From the NCBI RefSeq assembly GCF_029227915.1, contig NC_079887.1:186001-250000 (forward strand): a stretch of 64,000 nucleotides of DNA, in the 5' to 3' direction. The stretch's first letter is position 1. Every line of letters starts with the position of its first letter. The DNA comes from Hydractinia symbiolongicarpus (taxonomy: Eukaryota > Cnidaria > Hydrozoa > Anthoathecata > Hydractiniidae). Of this stretch, positions 35,464-47,860 are shown in pieces. The translations under genes were made by a program, and so were the position numbers. Under the pieces are notes generated by a model, which worked only from the letters and a program-made list of their open reading frames with translations, was not told where the DNA came from and did not search any database.

Positions 35464-35810
35464 GCTTTAGTGGTGAAATAATAATTTAAAAAATCGTTTG
35501 GGAAATGAGTTTACTCCCTGGGTACTTTCTTTGTATACTTTTGACTATACTGGCCGAGTCCAGGATTTACGGGAAATCGCAGGTTTTCGTTTGCCGGCGA
35601 TTAAACTTCTTTTATTCAGCGTCTCATCAAAAATGAAAATACTTTTAAAAACTACAAGTCTCATACATTTTAGTGGTGAAAAAGTAATTTAAAAAATCGT
35701 TCGGGAAATGAGTTTACTCTCTGGGTACTTTCTTTGTTTACTTTTGACTATACGGGCCAAGCCCGGGATTTACGGGAAATCGCGGGTTTTTGTTTACCGG
35801 CGATTAAACT
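35464..35810 (+). repeat. D-C linker between 14-monomer copies
   Basis: A class D unit with CATACATTTTAG and a C unit with GGGTTTTTG occupy the place held in copy 1 by the D unit and the GGCGAATAAATTTC unit. Number and length are conserved but the identity of the units is not. TTTACCGG in the C unit, normally an H mark, suggests exchange with an H monomer. Confidence 0.85.
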
Positions 35811-38309
35811 TCTTTTATTCAGCGTCTCATCAAAAATGAAAACATTTTTGAAAACTACAAGTCTCATGCGTTTTAGTGGTGAAAAAATAATTTAAAAAAT
35901 CGTTCGGGAAATTAGTTTACACCGTGGGTACTCTCTTTGTATACTTTTGACTATACGGGCCGAGTCCAGGATTTACGGGAAATCGCAGGTTTTCCTTTGC
36001 CGGCGATTAAACTTCTTTTATTTAGCGTCTCATCAAAAATGAAAACATTTTTGAAAACTACAAGTCTCATGGGCTTTAGTGGTAAAAAAATAATTTAAAA
36101 ATTCGTTAGGGAAATGAGTTTAATCACTGGGTACTTTCCTTGTATACTTTTGACTATACGGGTCGAGACCGGGATTTACGGGAAATTGCGGGTTTTCGTT
36201 TGCCGGCGATTAAACTTCTTTTATTCAGCGTCTCATCAAAAATGAAAACATTTTTAAAAACTACAAGTCTCATGGGCTTTAGTGGTGAAATAATAATTTA
36301 AAAAATCGTTTGGGAAATGAGTTTACTCCCTGGGTACTTTCTTTGTATACTTTTGACTTTACGGGCCGAGTACGGGATTTACGGGAAATCGCGGGTTTTC
36401 GTTTACCGGCGATTAAACTTCTTTTATTCAGCGTTTCATCAAAAATGAAAACATTTTTGAAAACTACAAGTCTCATGCGTTTTAGTGGTGAAAAAATAAT
36501 TTAAAAAATCGTTCAGGAAATGAGTTTACACCCTGGGTACTTTCTTTGTATACTTTTGACTATACGGGCCGGGTCCGGGATTTACGGGAAATCGGAGGTT
36601 TTCGTTTGCCGGCGATTAAACCTCTTTTATTCAGCGTCTCATCAAAAATGAAAACATTTTTAAAAAACTACAAGTCTCATGCGTTTTAGTGGTGAAAAAA
36701 TAATTTAAAAAATCGTTCTGGAAATGAGTTTACTCCATGGGTACTTTCTTTGTATACTTTTGACTATACGGGCCGAGTCCGGAATTTACGGGAAATCGCA
36801 GGTTTTCGTTTGCCGGTGATTAAACTGCTTTTATTCAGCGTCTCATCAAAAATGAAAACATTCTTGAAAACTACAAGTCTCATGCGCTTTAGTGGTGAAA
36901 TAATAATTTAAAAAATCGTTTGGGAAATGAGTTTACTCCCTGGGTACTTTCTTTGTATACTTTTGACTTTACGGGCCGAGTACGGGATTTACGGGAAATC
37001 GCGGGTTTTCGTTTACCGGCGATTAAACTTCTTTTTTTCAGCGTCTCATCAAAAATGAAAACAATTTTGAAAACTACAAGTCTCATGCGTTTTAGTGGTG
37101 AAAAAATAATTTAAAAAATCGTTCAGGAAATGAGTTTACACCCTGGGTACTTTCTTTGTATACTTTTGACTATACGGGCCGGGTCCGGGATTTACGGGAA
37201 ATCGGAGGTTTTCGTTTGCCAGCGATTAAACCTCTTTTATTCAGCGTCTCATCAAAAATGAAAACATTTTTAAAAAACTACAAGTCTCATGCGTTTTAGT
37301 GGTGAAAAAATAATTTAAAAAATCGTTCTGGAAATGAGTTTACTCCCATGGGTACTTTCTTTGTATACTTTTGACTATACGGGCCGAGTCCGGGATTTAC
37401 GGGAAATCGCAGGTTTTCGTTTGCCGGCGATTAAACTGCTTTTATTCAGCGTCTCATCAAAAATGAAAACATTCTTGTAAACTACAAGTCTCATGCGCTT
37501 TAGTGGTGAAATAATAATTTAAAAAATCGTTTGGGAAATGAGTTTACTCCCTGGGTACTTTCTTTGTATACTTTTGACTATACTGGCCGAGTCCAGGATT
37601 TACGGGAAATCGCAGGTTTTCGTTTGCCGGCGATTAAACTTCTTTTATTCAGCGTCTCATCAAAAATGAAAACATTTTTAAAAACTACAAGTCTCATGGG
37701 CTTTAGTGGTGAAATAATAATTTAAAAAATCGTTTGGGAAATGAGTTTACTCCCTGGGTACTTTCTTTGTATACTTTTGACTTTACGGGCCGAGTACGGG
37801 ATTTACGGGAAATCGCGGGTTTTCGTTTACCGGCGATTAAACTTCTTTTATTCAGCGTCTCATCAAAAATGAAAACATTTTTAATAACTACAAGTCTCAT
37901 GCGTTTTAGTGGTGAAAAAATAATTTAAAAAATCGTTCAGGAAATGAGTTTACACCCTGGGTACTTTCTTTGTATACTTTTGACTATACGGGCCGGGTCC
38001 GGGATTTACGGGAAATCGGAGGTTTTCGTTTGCCGGCGATTAAACCTCTTTTATTCAGCGTCTCATCAAAAATGAAAACATTTTTAAAAAACTACAAGTC
38101 TCATGCGTTTTAGTGGTGAAAAAATAATTTAAAAAATCGTTCTGGAAATGAGTTTACTCCCTGGGTACTTTCTTTGTATACTTTTGACTATACGGGCCAA
38201 GCCCGGGATTTACGGGAAATCGCGGGTTTTCGTTTGCCGGCGATTAAACCTCTTTTATTCAGCGTCTCATCAAAAATAAAAACATTTTTAAAAACTACAA
38301 GTCTCATGC
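35811..38309 (+). repeat. 14-monomer HOR (2,846 bp spacing), copy 2
   Basis: Repeats 32,965-35,463. Private changes include CTTTTTTTCAGCG and ACAATTTTG in the H unit near 37,035-37,070. The match ends in a C unit at about 38,309, after which this copy continues into a G unit while copy 1 continues into a D unit. Confidence 0.92.
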
Positions 38310-41300
38310 GTTTTAGTGGTGAAAAAATAATTTAAAAAATCGTTCAGGAAATGAGTTTACACCCTGGGTACTTTCTTTGTATACTTTTGACTATACGGGC
38401 CGGGTCCGGGATTTACGGGAAATCGGAGGTTTCCATTTGCCGGCGATTAAACCTCTTTTATTCAGCGTCTCATCAAAAATGAAAACATTTTTAAAAAACT
38501 ACAAGTCTCATGCGTTTTAGTGGTGAAATAATAATTTAAAAAATCGTTCTGGAAATGAGTTTACTTCCTGGGTACTTTCTTTGTATACTTTTGACTATAC
38601 TGGCCGAGTCCAGGATTTACTTGAAATCGCAGGTTTTCGTTTGCCGGCGATTAAACTGCTTTTATTCAGCGTCTCATCAAAAATGAAAACATTTTCAAAA
38701 ACTACAAGTCTTATGGGCTTTAGTGGTGAAAAAATAATTTAAAAAATCGTTCTGGAAATGAGTTTACTCACAGGGTACTTTCTTTGTATACATTCGACTA
38801 TACGGGCCAAGCCCGGGATTTACGGGAAATCGCGGGTTTTCGTTTTCCGGCGATTAAACCGCTTTCATTAAGGGTCTCATCAAAAATGAAAACATTTTTG
38901 AAAACTACAAGTCTCATGCGTTTTAGTGGTGAAAAAAAAATTTAAAAAATCGTTCGGGAAATGAGTTTACTCCCTGGGTACTTTCTTTGTATACATTCGA
39001 CTATACGGGTCAAGCCCCGGATTTAAGGTAAAACGCGGGATTTCGTTTGCCGGCGATTAAACCTCTTTCATTAAGCGTCTCATCAAAAATAAAAACATTT
39101 TTAAAAACTACAAGTCTCATGCGTTTTAGTGGTAAAAAAATAATTTAAAAAATCGTTCGGGAAATGAGTTTACTCCCTGGGTACTTTCTTTGTATACTTT
39201 TGACTATACGGGCCGAGTCCGGGATTTATGGGAAGTCACGGATTTTCGTTTGCCGGCGATTAAACTTCTTTTATTCAACGTCCCATCAAATATGAAAGTA
39301 TTTTTGAAAACTACAAGTCTCATGCGTTTAGTGGTAAAAAAATAATATAAAAAATCGTTCGGGAAATGAGTTTACTCCCTGGGTACTTTCTTTGTATACT
39401 TTTGACTATACGGGCCAAGCCCGGGATTTACGGGAAATCGCGGGTTTTCGTTTGCCGGCGATTAAACCTCTTTTATTCAGCGTCTCATCAAAAATAAAAA
39501 CATTTTTAAAAACTACAAGTCTTATGCGTTTTAGTGGTGAAAAAAAAATTTAAAAAATCGTTCGGGAAATGAGTTTACTCCCTGGGTACTTTCTTTGTAT
39601 ACATTCGACTATACGGGTCAAGGCCCGGATTTAAGGGAAAACGCGGGATTTCGTTTGCCGGCGATTAAACCTCTTTCATTAAGCGTCTCATCAAAAATAA
39701 AAACATTTTTAAAAACTACAAGTCTCATGCGTTTTAGTGGTAAAAAAATAATTTAAAAAATCGTTCGGGAAATGAGTTTACTCCCTGGGTACTTTCTTTG
39801 TATACTTTTGACTATACGGGCCGAGTCCGGGATTTATGGGAAGTCACGGATTTTCGTTTGCCGGCGATTAAACTTCTTTTATTCAACGTCCCATCAAATA
39901 TGAAAGTATTTTTGAAAACTACAAGTCTCATGCGTTTAGTGGTAAAAAAATAATATAAAAAATCGTTCGGGAAATGAGTTTACTCCCTGGGTACTTTCTT
40001 TGTATACTTTTGACTATACGGGCCAAGCCCGGGATTTACGGGAAATCGCGGGTTTTCGTTTGCCGGCGATTAAACCTCTTTTATTCAGCGTCTCATCAAA
40101 AATAAAAACATTTTTAAAAACTACAAGTCTTATGCGTTTTAGTGGTGAAAAAATAATTTAAGAAATCGTTCTGGAAATGAGTTTACTCCCTGGGTACTTT
40201 CTTTGTATACTTTTGACTATACTGGCCGAGTCCAGGATTTACGGGAAATCGCAGGTTTTCGTTTGCCGGCGATTAAACTTCTTTTATTCAGCGTCTCATC
40301 AAAAATGAAAACATTTTTAAAAACTACAAGTCTCATGCGTTTTAGTGGTGAAAAAGTAATTTAAAAAATCGTTCAGGAAATGAGTTTACACCCTGGGTAC
40401 TTGCTTTGTATACTTTTGACTATACGGGCCGGGTCCGATATTTACGGGAAATCGGAGGTTTTCGTTTGCCAGCGATTAAACCTCTTTTATTCAGCGTCTC
40501 ATCAAAAATGAAAACATTTTTAAAAAACTACAAGTCTCATGCGTTTTAGTGGTGAAAAAATAATTTAAAAAATCGTTCAGGAAATGAGTTTACACCCTGG
40601 GTACTTCCTTTGTATACTTTTGACTATACGGGCCGGGTCCGGGATTTACGGGAAATCGGAGGTTTTCGTTTGCCAGCGATTAAACCTCTTTTATTCAGCG
40701 TCTCATCAAAAATGAAAACATTTTTAAAAAACTACAAGTCTCATGCGTTTTAGTGGTGAAAAAATAATTTAAAAAATCGTTCTGGAAATGAGTTTACTCC
40801 CTGGGTACTTTCTTTGTATACTTTTGACTATACGGGCCGAGTCCGGGATTTACGGGAAATCGCAGGTTTTCGTTTGCCGGCGATTAAACTGCTTTTATTC
40901 AGCGTCTCATCAAAAATGAAAACATTCTTGTAAACTACAAGTCTCATGCGCTTTAGTGGTGAAATAATAATTTAAAAAATCGTTCTGGAAATGAGTTTAC
41001 TCCCTGGGTACTTTCTTTGTATACTTTTGACTATACCGGCCGAGTCCAGGATTTACGTGAAATCGCAGGTTTTCGTTTGCCGGCGATTAAACTGCTTTTA
41101 TTCAGCGTCTGATCAAAAATGAAAATATTTTTAAAAACTACAAGTCTCATGCGTTTTAGTGGTGAAAAAGTAATTTAAAAAATCGTTCGGGAAATGAGTT
41201 TACTCTCTGGGTACTTTCTTTGTATACTTTTGACTATACGGGCCAAGCCCGGGATTTACGAGAAATCGCGGGTTTTAGTTTGCCGGCGATTAAACTTTTT

Positions 41301-44300
41301 TTATTCAGCGTCTCATCAAAAATGAAAACATTTTCAAAAACTACAAGTCTTATGGGCTTTAGTGGTGAAAAAATAATTTAAAAAATCGTTCTGGAAATGA
41401 GTTTACTCACAGGGTACTTTCTTTGTATACATTCGACTATACGGGCCAAGCCCGGGATTTACGGGAAATCGCGGGTTTTCGTTTTCCGGCGATTAAACCG
41501 CTTTCATTAAGGGTCTCATCAAAAATGAAAACATTTTTGAAAACTACAAGTCTCATGCGTTTTAGTGGTGAAAAAAAAATTTAAAAAATCGTTCGGGAAA
41601 TGAGTTTACTCCCTGGGTACTTTCTTTGTATACATTCGACTATACGGGTCAAGCCCCGGATTTAAGGGAAAACGCGGGATTTCGTTTGCCGGCGATTAAA
41701 CCTCTTTCATTAGGCGTCTCATCAAAAATAAAAACATTTTTAAAAACTACAAGTCTCATGCGTTTTAGTGGTAAAAAAATAATTTAAAAAAACGTTCGGG
41801 AAATGAGTTTACTCCCTGGGTACTTTCTTTGTATACTTTTGACTATACGGGCCAAGCCCGGGATTTACGGGAAATCGCGGGTTTTCGTTTGCCGGCGATT
41901 AAACCTCTTTTATTTAGCGTCTCATCAAAAATAAAAACATTTTTAAAAACTACAAGTCTCATGCGTTTTAGTGGTGAAAAAATAATTTAAAAAATCGTTC
42001 AGGAAATGAGTTTACACCCTGGGTACTTCCTTTGTATACTTTTGACTATACGGGCCGGGTCCGGGATTTACGGGAAATCGGAGGTTTTCGTTTGCCAGCG
42101 ATTAAACCTCTTTTATTCAGCGTCTCATCAAAAATGAAAACATTTTTAAAAAACTACAAGTCTCATGCGTTTTAGTGGTGAAAAAATAATTTAAAAAATC
42201 GTTCTGGAAATGAGTTTACTCCCTGGGTACTTTCTTTGTATACTTTTGACTATACGGGCCGAGTCCGGGATTTACGGGAAATCGCAGGTTTTCGTTTGCC
42301 GGCGATTAAACTGCTTTTATTCAGCGTCTCATCAAAAATGAAAACATTCTTGTAAACTACAAGTCTCATGCGCTTTAGTGGTGAAATAATAATTTAAAAA
42401 ATCGTTTGGGAAATGAGTTTACTCCCTGGGTACTTTCTTTGTATACTTTTGACTATACTGGCCGAGTCCAGGATTTACGGGAAATCGCAGGTTTTCGTTT
42501 GCCGGCGATTAAACTTCTTTTATTCAGCGTCTCATCAAAAATGAAAACATTTTTAAAAACTACAAGTCTCATGGGCTTTAGTGGTGAAATAATAATTTAA
42601 AAAATCGTTTGGGAAATGAGTTTACTCACAGGGTACTTTCCTTGTATACTTTTGACTATACGGGCCGAGTCCGGGATTTACGGTAAATCGCGGGTTTTCG
42701 TTTGCCGGCGAATAAATTTCTTTTATTCAGCGTCTCATCAAAAATGAAAACATTTTTGAAAACTACAAGTCTCATGCGTTTTAGTGGTGAAAAAATAATT
42801 TAAAAAATCGTTCGGGAAATTAGTTTACACCGTGGGTACTCTCTTTGTATACTTTTGACTATACGGGCCGAGTCCAGGATTTACGGGAAATCGCAGGTTT
42901 TCCTTTGCCGGCGATTAAACTTCTTTTATTTAGCGTCTCATCAAAAATGAAAACATTTTTGAAAACTACAAGTCTCATGGGCTTTAGTGGTAAAAAAATA
43001 ATTTAAAAATTCGTTAGGGAAATGAGTTTAATCACTGGGTACTTTCCTTGTATACTTTTGACTATACGGGTCGAGACCGGGATTTACGGGAAATTGCGGG
43101 TTTTCGTTTGCCGGCGATTAAACTTCTTTTATTCAGCGTCTCATCAAAAATGAAAACATTTTTAAAAACTACAAGTCTCATGGGCTTTAGTGGTGAAATA
43201 ATAATTTAAAAAATCGTTTGGGAAATGAGTTTACTCCCTGGGTACTTTCTTTGTATACTTTTGACTTTACGGGCCGAGTACGGGATTTACGGGAAATCGC
43301 GGGTTTTCGTTTACCGGCGATTAAACTTCTTTTATTCAGCGTCTCATCAAAAATGAAAACATTTTTGAAAACTACAAGTCTCATGCGTTTTAGTGGTGAA
43401 AAAATAATTTAAAAAATCGTTCAGGAAATGAGTTTACACCCTGGGTACTTTCTTTGTATACTTTTGACTATACGGGCCGGGTCCGGGATTTACGGGAAAT
43501 CTGAGGTTTTCGTTTGCCGGCGATTAAACCTCTTTTATTCAGCGTCTCATCAAAAATGAAAACATTTTTAAAAAACTACAAGTCTCATGCGTTTTAGTGG
43601 TGAAAAAATAATTTAAAAAATCGTTCTGGAAATGAGTTTACTCCCTGGGAACTTTCTTTGTATACTTTTGACTATACGGGCCGAGTCCGGGATTTACGGG
43701 AAATCGCAGGTTTTCGTTTGCCGGCGATTAAACTGCTTTTATTCAGCGTCTCATCAAAAATGAAAACATTCTTGAAAACTACAAGTCTCATGCGCTTTAG
43801 TGGTGAAATAATAATTTAAAAAATCGTTTGGGAAATGAGTTTACTCCCTGGGTACTTTCTTTGTATACTTTTGACTTTACGGGCCGAGTACGGGATTTAC
43901 GGGAAATCCCGGGTTTTCGTTTACCGGCGATTAAACTTCTTTTATTCAGCGTCTCATCAAAAATGAAAACATTTTTAAAAACTACAAGTCTCATGCGTTT
44001 TAGTGGTGAAAAAATAATTTAAAAAATCGTTCAGAAAATGAGTTTACACCCTGGGTACTTTCTTTGTATACTTTTGACTATACGGGCCGGGTCCGGGATT
44101 TACGGGAAATCGGAGGTTTTCGTTTGCCAGCGATTAAACCTCTTTTATTCAGCGTCTCATCAAAAATGAAAACATTTTTAAAAAACTACAAGTCTCATGC
44201 GTTTTAGTGGTGAAAAAATAATTTAAAAAATCGTTCTGGAAATGAGTTTACTCCCTGGGTACTTTCTTTGTATACTTTTGACTATACGGGCCGAGTCCGG

Positions 44301-46983
44301 GATTTACGGGAAATTGCAGGTTTTCGTTTGCCGGCGATTAAACTGCTTTTATTCAGCGTCTCATCAAAAATGAAAACATTCTTGTAAACTACAAGTCTCA
44401 TGCGCTTTAGTGGTGAAATAATAATTTAAAAAATCGTTTGGGAAATGAGTTTACTCCCTGGGTACTTTCTTTGTATACTTTTGACTATACTGGCCGAGTC
44501 CAGGATTTACGGGAAATCGCAGGTTTTCGTTTGCCGGCGATTAAACTTCTTTTATTCAGCGTCTCATCAAAAATGAAAACATTTTTAAAAACTACAAGTC
44601 TCATGGGCTTTAGTGGTGAAATAATAATTTAAAAAATCGTTTGGGAAATGAGTTTACTCCCTGGGTACTTTCTTTGTATACTTTTGACTTTACGGGCCGA
44701 GTACGGGATTTACGGGAAATCGCGGGTTTTCGTTTACCGGCGATTAAACTTCTTTTATTCAGCGTCTCATCAAAAATGAAAACATTTTTAATAACTACAA
44801 GTCTCATGCGTTTTAGTGGTGAAAAAATAATTTAAAAAATCGTTCAGGAAATGAGTTTACACCCTGGGTACTTTCTTTGTATACTTTTGACTATACGGGC
44901 CGGGTCCGGGATTTACGGGAAATCGGAGGTTTTCGTTTGCCGGCGATTAAACCTCTTTTATTCAGCGTCTCATCAAAAATGAAAACATTTTTAAAAAACT
45001 ACAAGTCTCATGCGTTTTAGTGGTGAAAAAATAATTTAAAAAATCGTTCTGGAAATGAGTTTACTCCCTGGGTACTTTCTTTGTATACTTTTGACTATAC
45101 GGGCCAAGCCCGGGATTTACGGGAAATCGCGGGTTTTCGTTTGCCGGCGATTAAACCTCTTTTATTCAGCGTCTCATCAAAAATAAAAACATTTTTAAAA
45201 ACTACAAGTCTCATGCGCTTTAGTGGTGAAAAAATAATTTAAAAAATCGTTTGGGAAATGAGTTTACTCCCTGGGTACTTTCTTTGTATACTTTTGACTA
45301 TACTGGCCGAGTCCAGGATTTACGGGAAATCGCAGGTTTTCGTTTGCCGGCGATTAAACTTCTTTTATTCAGCGTCTCATCAAAAATGAAAATATTTTTA
45401 AAAACTACAAGTCTCATACATTTTAGTGGTGAAAAAGTAATTTAAAAAATCGTTCGGGAAATGAGTTTACTCTCTGGGTACTTTCTTTGTATACTTTTGA
45501 CTATACGGGCCAAGCCCGGGATTTACGGGAAATCGCGGGTTTTTGTTTGCCGGCGATTAAACTTCTTTTATTCAGCGTCTCATCAAAAATGAAAACATTT
45601 TTGAAAACTACAAGTCTCATGCGTTTTAGTGGTGAAAAAATAATTTAAAAAATCGTTCAGGAAATGAGTTTACACCCTGGGTACTTTCTTTGTATACTTT
45701 TGACTATACGGGCCGGGTCCGGGATTTACGGGAAATCGGAGGTTTCCGTTTGCCGGCGATTAAACCTCTTTTATTCAGCGTCTCAACAAAAATGAAAACA
45801 TTTTTAAAAAACTACAAGTCTCATGCGTTTTAGTGGTGAAATAATAATTTAAAAAATCGTTCTGGAAATGAGTTTACTCCCTGGGTACTTTCTTTGTATA
45901 CTTTTGACTATACTGGCCGAGTCCAGGATTTACGTGAAATCGCAGGTTTTTGTTTGCCGGCGATTAAACTGCTTTTATTCAGCGTCTCATCAAAAATGAA
46001 AACATTTTCAAAAACTACAAGTCTTATGAGCTTTAGTGGTGAAAAAATAATTTAAAAAATCGTTCTGGAAATGAGTTTACTCACAGGGTACTTTCTTTGT
46101 ATACATTCGACTATACGGGCCAAGCCCGGGATTTACGGGAAATCGCGGGTTTTCGTTTTCCGGCGATTAAACCGCTTTCATTAAGGGTCTCATCAAAAAT
46201 GAAAACATTTTTGAAAACTACAAGTCTCATGCGTTTTAGTGGTGAAAAAAAAATTTAAAAAATCGTTCGGGAAATGAGTTTACTCCCTGGGTATTTTCTT
46301 TGTATACATTCGACTATACGGGTCAAGCCCCGGATTTAAGGGAAAACGCGGGATTTCGTTTGCCGGCGATTAAACCTCTTTCATTAAGCGTCTCATCAAA
46401 AATAAAAACATTTTTAAAAACTACAAGTCTCATGCGTTTTAGTGGTAAAAAAATAATTTAAAAAATCGTTCGGGAAATGAGTTTACTCCCTGGGTACTTT
46501 CTTTGTATACTTTTGACTATACGGGCCGAGTCCGGGATTTATGGGAAGTCACGGATTTTCGTTTGCCGGCGATTAAACTTCTTTTATTCAACGTCCCATC
46601 AAATATGAAAGTATTTTTGAAAACTACAAGTCTCATGCGTTTAGTGGTAAAAAAATAATATAAAAAATCGTTCGGGAAATGAGTTTACTCCCTGGGTACT
46701 TTCTTTGTATACTTTTGACTATACGGGCCAAGCCCGGGATTTACGGGAAATCGCGGGTTTTCGTTTGCCGGCGATTAAACCTCTTTTATTCAGCGTCTCA
46801 TCAAAAATAAAAACATTTTTAAAAACTACAAGTCTTATGCGTTTTAGTGGTGAAAAAATAATTTAAGAAATCGTTCTGGAAATGAGTTTACTCCCTGGGT
46901 ACTTTCTTTGTATACTTTTGACTATACTGACCGAGTCCAGGATTTACGGGAAATCGCAGGTTTTCGTTTGCCGGCGATTAAAC
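38310..46983 (+). repeat. Long-range HOR block, copy 2
   Basis: From 38,371 it matches 1-10,236, including GGTTTCCATTTG and GGGTCCGATATTTACGGG (2,471 and 40,435). Relative to copy 1 it lacks an A-C pair (406 bp) near 39.6 kb and one B unit (202 bp) near 41.8 kb. It has an extra G-C pair (407 bp) near 44.9-45.2 kb and lacks the 1,422 bp tandem copy. These steps account exactly for the changes in offset. Confidence 0.9.
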
Positions 46984-47860
46984 TTCTTTTATTCAGCGTC
47001 TCATCAAAAATGAAAACATTTTTAAAAACTACAAGTCTCATGCGTTTTAGTGGTGAAAAAGTAATTTAAAAAATCGTTCGGAAAATGAGTTTACTCTCTG
47101 GGTACTTTCTTTGTATACTTTTGACTATACGGGTCAAGCCCGGGATTTACGGGAAATCGCGGGTTTTTGTTTGCCGGCGATTAAACTTCTTTTATTCAGC
47201 GTCTCATCAAAAATGAAAACATTTTCAAAAACTACAAGTCTTATGGGCTTTAGTGGTGAAAAAATAATTTAAAAAATCGTTCTGGAAATGAGTTTACACC
47301 CTGGGTACTTTCTTTGTATACTTTTGACTATACGGGCCGGGTCCGGGATTTACGGGAAATCTGAGGTTTTCGTTTGCCGGCGATTAAACCTCTTTTATTC
47401 AGCGTCTCATCAAAAATGAAAACATTTTTAAAAAACTACAAGTCTCATGCGTTTTAGTGGTGAAATAATAATTTAAAAAATCGTTCTGGAAATGAGTTTA
47501 CTCCCTGGGTACTTTCTTTGTATACTTTTGACTATACTGGCCGAGTCCAGGATTTACGTGAAATCGCAGGTTTTCGTTTGCCGGCGATTAAACTGCTTTT
47601 ATTCAGCGTCTGATCAAAAATGAAAATATTTTTAAAAACTACAAGTCTCATGCGTTTTAGTGGTGAAAAAGTAATTTAAAAAATCGTTCGGGAAATGAGT
47701 TTACTCTCTGGGTACTTTCTTTGTATACTTTTGACTATACTGGCCGAGTCCAGGATTTACGGGAAATCGCAGGTTTTCGTTTGCCGGCGATTAAACTTCT
47801 TTTATTCAGCGTCTCATCAAAAATGAAAACATTTTTAAAAACTACAAGTCTCATGGGCTT
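44610..47860 (+). repeat. 16-monomer HOR (~3.25 kb), copy 1
   Basis: Order H G C D C G D' K A B C D C G D' D. It is followed by the same series starting with H at 47,891. The offset is 3,250 bp at the start and 3,047 bp after the first D, because copy 2 lacks one 203 bp unit (D-C reduced to one hybrid). This interval overlaps the end of the long-range block. Confidence 0.9.

Noticed and set aside
38371-46983. Assembly error duplicating 1-10,236
   Set aside because: The two blocks differ by several separate whole-monomer events and by private substitutions, which is not expected from simple sequence duplication in assembly. It cannot be fully excluded without reads.
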